Source: Bacteroidales bacterium UBA1184
GTDB lineage: Bacteria > Bacteroidota > Bacteroidia > Bacteroidales > ML635J-15
Direction of reading: 5' to 3'
Length of the DNA: 7,569 bases
NCBI GenBank assembly: GCA_002310235.1
Contig: DBYO01000011.1
Location: 1 to 7,569 of the forward strand
Shown here: positions 6,875-7,569 of the stretch, piece by piece
How positions within the stretch are numbered: position 1 is the first letter of the stretch
Layout: every line of letters starts with the position of its first letter
The notes under the pieces: model-generated
The model's input: only the letters and a program-made list of their open reading frames with translations
Databases searched by the model: none
What the model was told of the DNA's origin: nothing
Position numbers and translations under genes: made by a program

Positions 6875-6926
6875 CCCCCCATCGTTAAAGCCATTAAAGG
6901 CGTTAATGTCTTTAATGCATGGGGGG
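6875..6926. repeat. 52-nt long imperfect hairpin built on 9-bp units, capped by C6/G6 arms
   Basis: CCCCCCAT (6875-6882) pairs perfectly with ATGGGGGG (6919-6926). After one bulged C, CGTTAAAG (6883-6890) pairs with CTTTAATG (6910-6917) with one G-U. After one mismatch, CATTAA (6892-6897) pairs with TTAATG (6903-6908) around the loop AGGCG. That makes about 22 pairs. The interior also reads as four direct 9-bp units, 6882-6917: tcgttaaag, ccattaaag, gcgttaatg, tctttaatg. No U-tract follows on either strand, so it is not a standard intrinsic terminator. It could act as an RNA-stabilising or attenuating structure, or be a small mobile or repetitive unit. Confidence 0.8.
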
Positions 6927-6963
6927 ACAGATATGCCTTCTAAGCCAGCAAACCTATCGCACA

Positions 6964-7461
6964 ATGGAAAACATCGCACTAGTCTCACAATCCGACTGCA
7001 TCACCGACTATGCGCCGAAACTTCTTGTCCATCAGCAAGGAATGCTTCATCGTGCATTTTCTATAGTGGTGTTCAACGACAAAGGCGAAATGCTATTGCA
7101 AAAGCGCGCCACCACAAAATACCACTCTGGCGGATTATGGACAAACACCTGCTGCAGCCACCTTGTCGAAGGCAATGAGATGGAAACATATATGCACGAA
7201 CGACTAAAGCACGAAATGGGTTTTGACTGCGAACTGAAATTTGCATTCAGTTTCCACTACACCGCCAAGTTCGACAATGGCCTCATCGAAAACGAAATAG
7301 ACCATGTATATACAGGCAAATGGAACGACACTCCCCTGCCCGACCCCACTGAAGCCGACGGCTACCGCTGGGCAACGCCCGAAAGCATAAAATCAGAAAT
7401 AAAACTCCATCCCGAATTGTTTACGGTATGGTTTAGGGAGATAATTGAGAGAATTGGATAA
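6964..7461 (+). CDS. idi: Isopentenyl-diphosphate delta-isomerase, type I (Nudix family)
   Basis: The 165-residue enzyme interconverts isopentenyl and dimethylallyl diphosphate, balancing the C5 units used for isoprenoids such as quinones and undecaprenyl carriers. Metal-site histidines His23 and His29 (HQQGMLHRAFS) and His66 line up with E. coli His25, His32 and His69. The catalytic Cys is Cys64 in WTNTCCSH. Glu109 and Glu111 in LIENEIDHVY match E. coli Glu114 and Glu116. A Nudix-like helix is seen in HERLKHEMGF (78-87). KYHSGGLWTNTCCSH is the family hallmark. I place the start at the ATG at 6964 (MENIALVSQ). The frame extends to an ATG at 6919, but that codon begins the G-rich 3' arm of the hairpin, and the extra 15 residues do not look like an Idi N-terminus. 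No TAnnTTTG element was found before it, so it may be read through from pgi. Confidence 0.94.
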   Translation: MENIALVSQSDCITDYAPKLLVHQQGMLHRAFSIVVFNDKGEMLLQKRATTKYHSGGLWTNTCCSHLVEGNEMETYMHERLKHEMGFDCELKFAFSFHYTAKFDNGLIENEIDHVYTGKWNDTPLPDPTEADGYRWATPESIKSEIKLHPELFTVWFREIIERIG

Positions 7462-7464
7462 AAT

Positions 7465-7569
7465 CTAGGCCTGCAACCACTTATATTTTGCCAGACTGTA
7501 AATCGGAAGTAGAGGTATAAGAATTGGTGTTTTCTTCACATACGCCTGATATTCCGGGTCGTTGGCATA
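7465..7569 (-). CDS. C-terminal fragment of a probable membrane protein, possibly DUF1295/steroid 5-alpha-reductase-like
   Basis: On the minus strand one frame is open from the window edge to a TAG at 7467-7465, giving the last 34 residues of a protein: YANDPEYQAYVKKTPILIP, then LLPIYSLAKYKWLQA. A polar 'DPEYQAYVKKTP' stretch followed by a hydrophobic end resembles, from memory, the C-termini of DUF1295-type integral membrane reductases/methyltransferases. This is a tentative assignment from a short tail. A second frame is open over much of the fragment but reads as Ser/Thr-rich and less protein-like. The gene converges on idi with 3 bp between the two stop codons, so no separate terminator fits between them. 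Confidence 0.55.
   Translation of the reverse strand, partial: YANDPEYQAYVKKTPILIPLLPIYSLAKYKWLQA

Noticed and set aside
6875..6926. Reading the pgi-idi hairpin as a rho-independent terminator
   Set aside because: Neither strand has a run of T after the stem; the plus side continues ACAGATATG.
6919..6963. Fifteen-residue N-terminal extension of Idi from the ATG at 6919
   Set aside because: The codon sits in the 3' arm of a strong hairpin, and the extra residues are unlike Idi N-termini.
1..7569. A novel multi-gene defence, mobile or biosynthetic system
   Set aside because: All sizeable genes belong to recognised families with intact catalytic motifs, and no integrase, transposase, toxin-antitoxin pair or defence gene is visible.

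Overview
The window looks like chromosomal sequence from a member of the Bacteroidota, most likely Bacteroidales. Three things point there: a secreted C10 (streptopain-type) peptidase with a C-terminal type IX secretion sorting domain; perfect matches to the Bacteroidota -7 promoter element TAnnTTTG before nadB, the tRNA and the HAD gene; and no Shine-Dalgarno sequences before the genes. Coding DNA has moderate GC and the intergenic DNA is very AT-rich.

Layout, left to right. Positions 1-608 hold no convincing gene, only AT-rich DNA with an array of 8-bp units near 425-502. A strong intrinsic terminator (609-645, minus strand) ends the C10 peptidase gene (673-2871, minus). Upstream of it on the same strand is nadB, L-aspartate oxidase (2923-4488, minus), with its promoter near 4523-4530. 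Next comes a minus-strand tRNA-Gly(CCC) (4690-4761) with its own -7 element and a possible terminator overlapping its 3' end. A second array of the same 8-bp units lies in the divergent region between the tRNA and the plus-strand genes. The plus-strand cluster is a YihX-like HAD phosphatase (4939-5556), glucose-6-phosphate isomerase (5584-6849) and type I isopentenyl-diphosphate isomerase (6964-7461). At the right edge the C-terminal end of a minus-strand gene (7465-7569) converges on idi with only 3 bp between the stop codons.

Functionally most of this is housekeeping: NAD biosynthesis (nadB), hexose-phosphate metabolism (HAD and pgi, probably one transcript) and isoprenoid precursor supply (idi). 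The accessory element is the secreted peptidase, which carries two CUB domains and a type IX sorting tail and should act at or outside the cell surface.

I see no evidence for a new multi-gene system. The most interesting signals are non-coding: a 52-nt imperfect hairpin made of 9-bp units and capped by C6/G6 arms between pgi and idi, two intergenic arrays with an 8-bp period sharing one consensus, and a perfect 7-4-7 dyad just upstream of the HAD promoter -7 box. Three protein starts (nadB, HAD, idi) are placed downstream of the longest open frame for reasons given in each entry.
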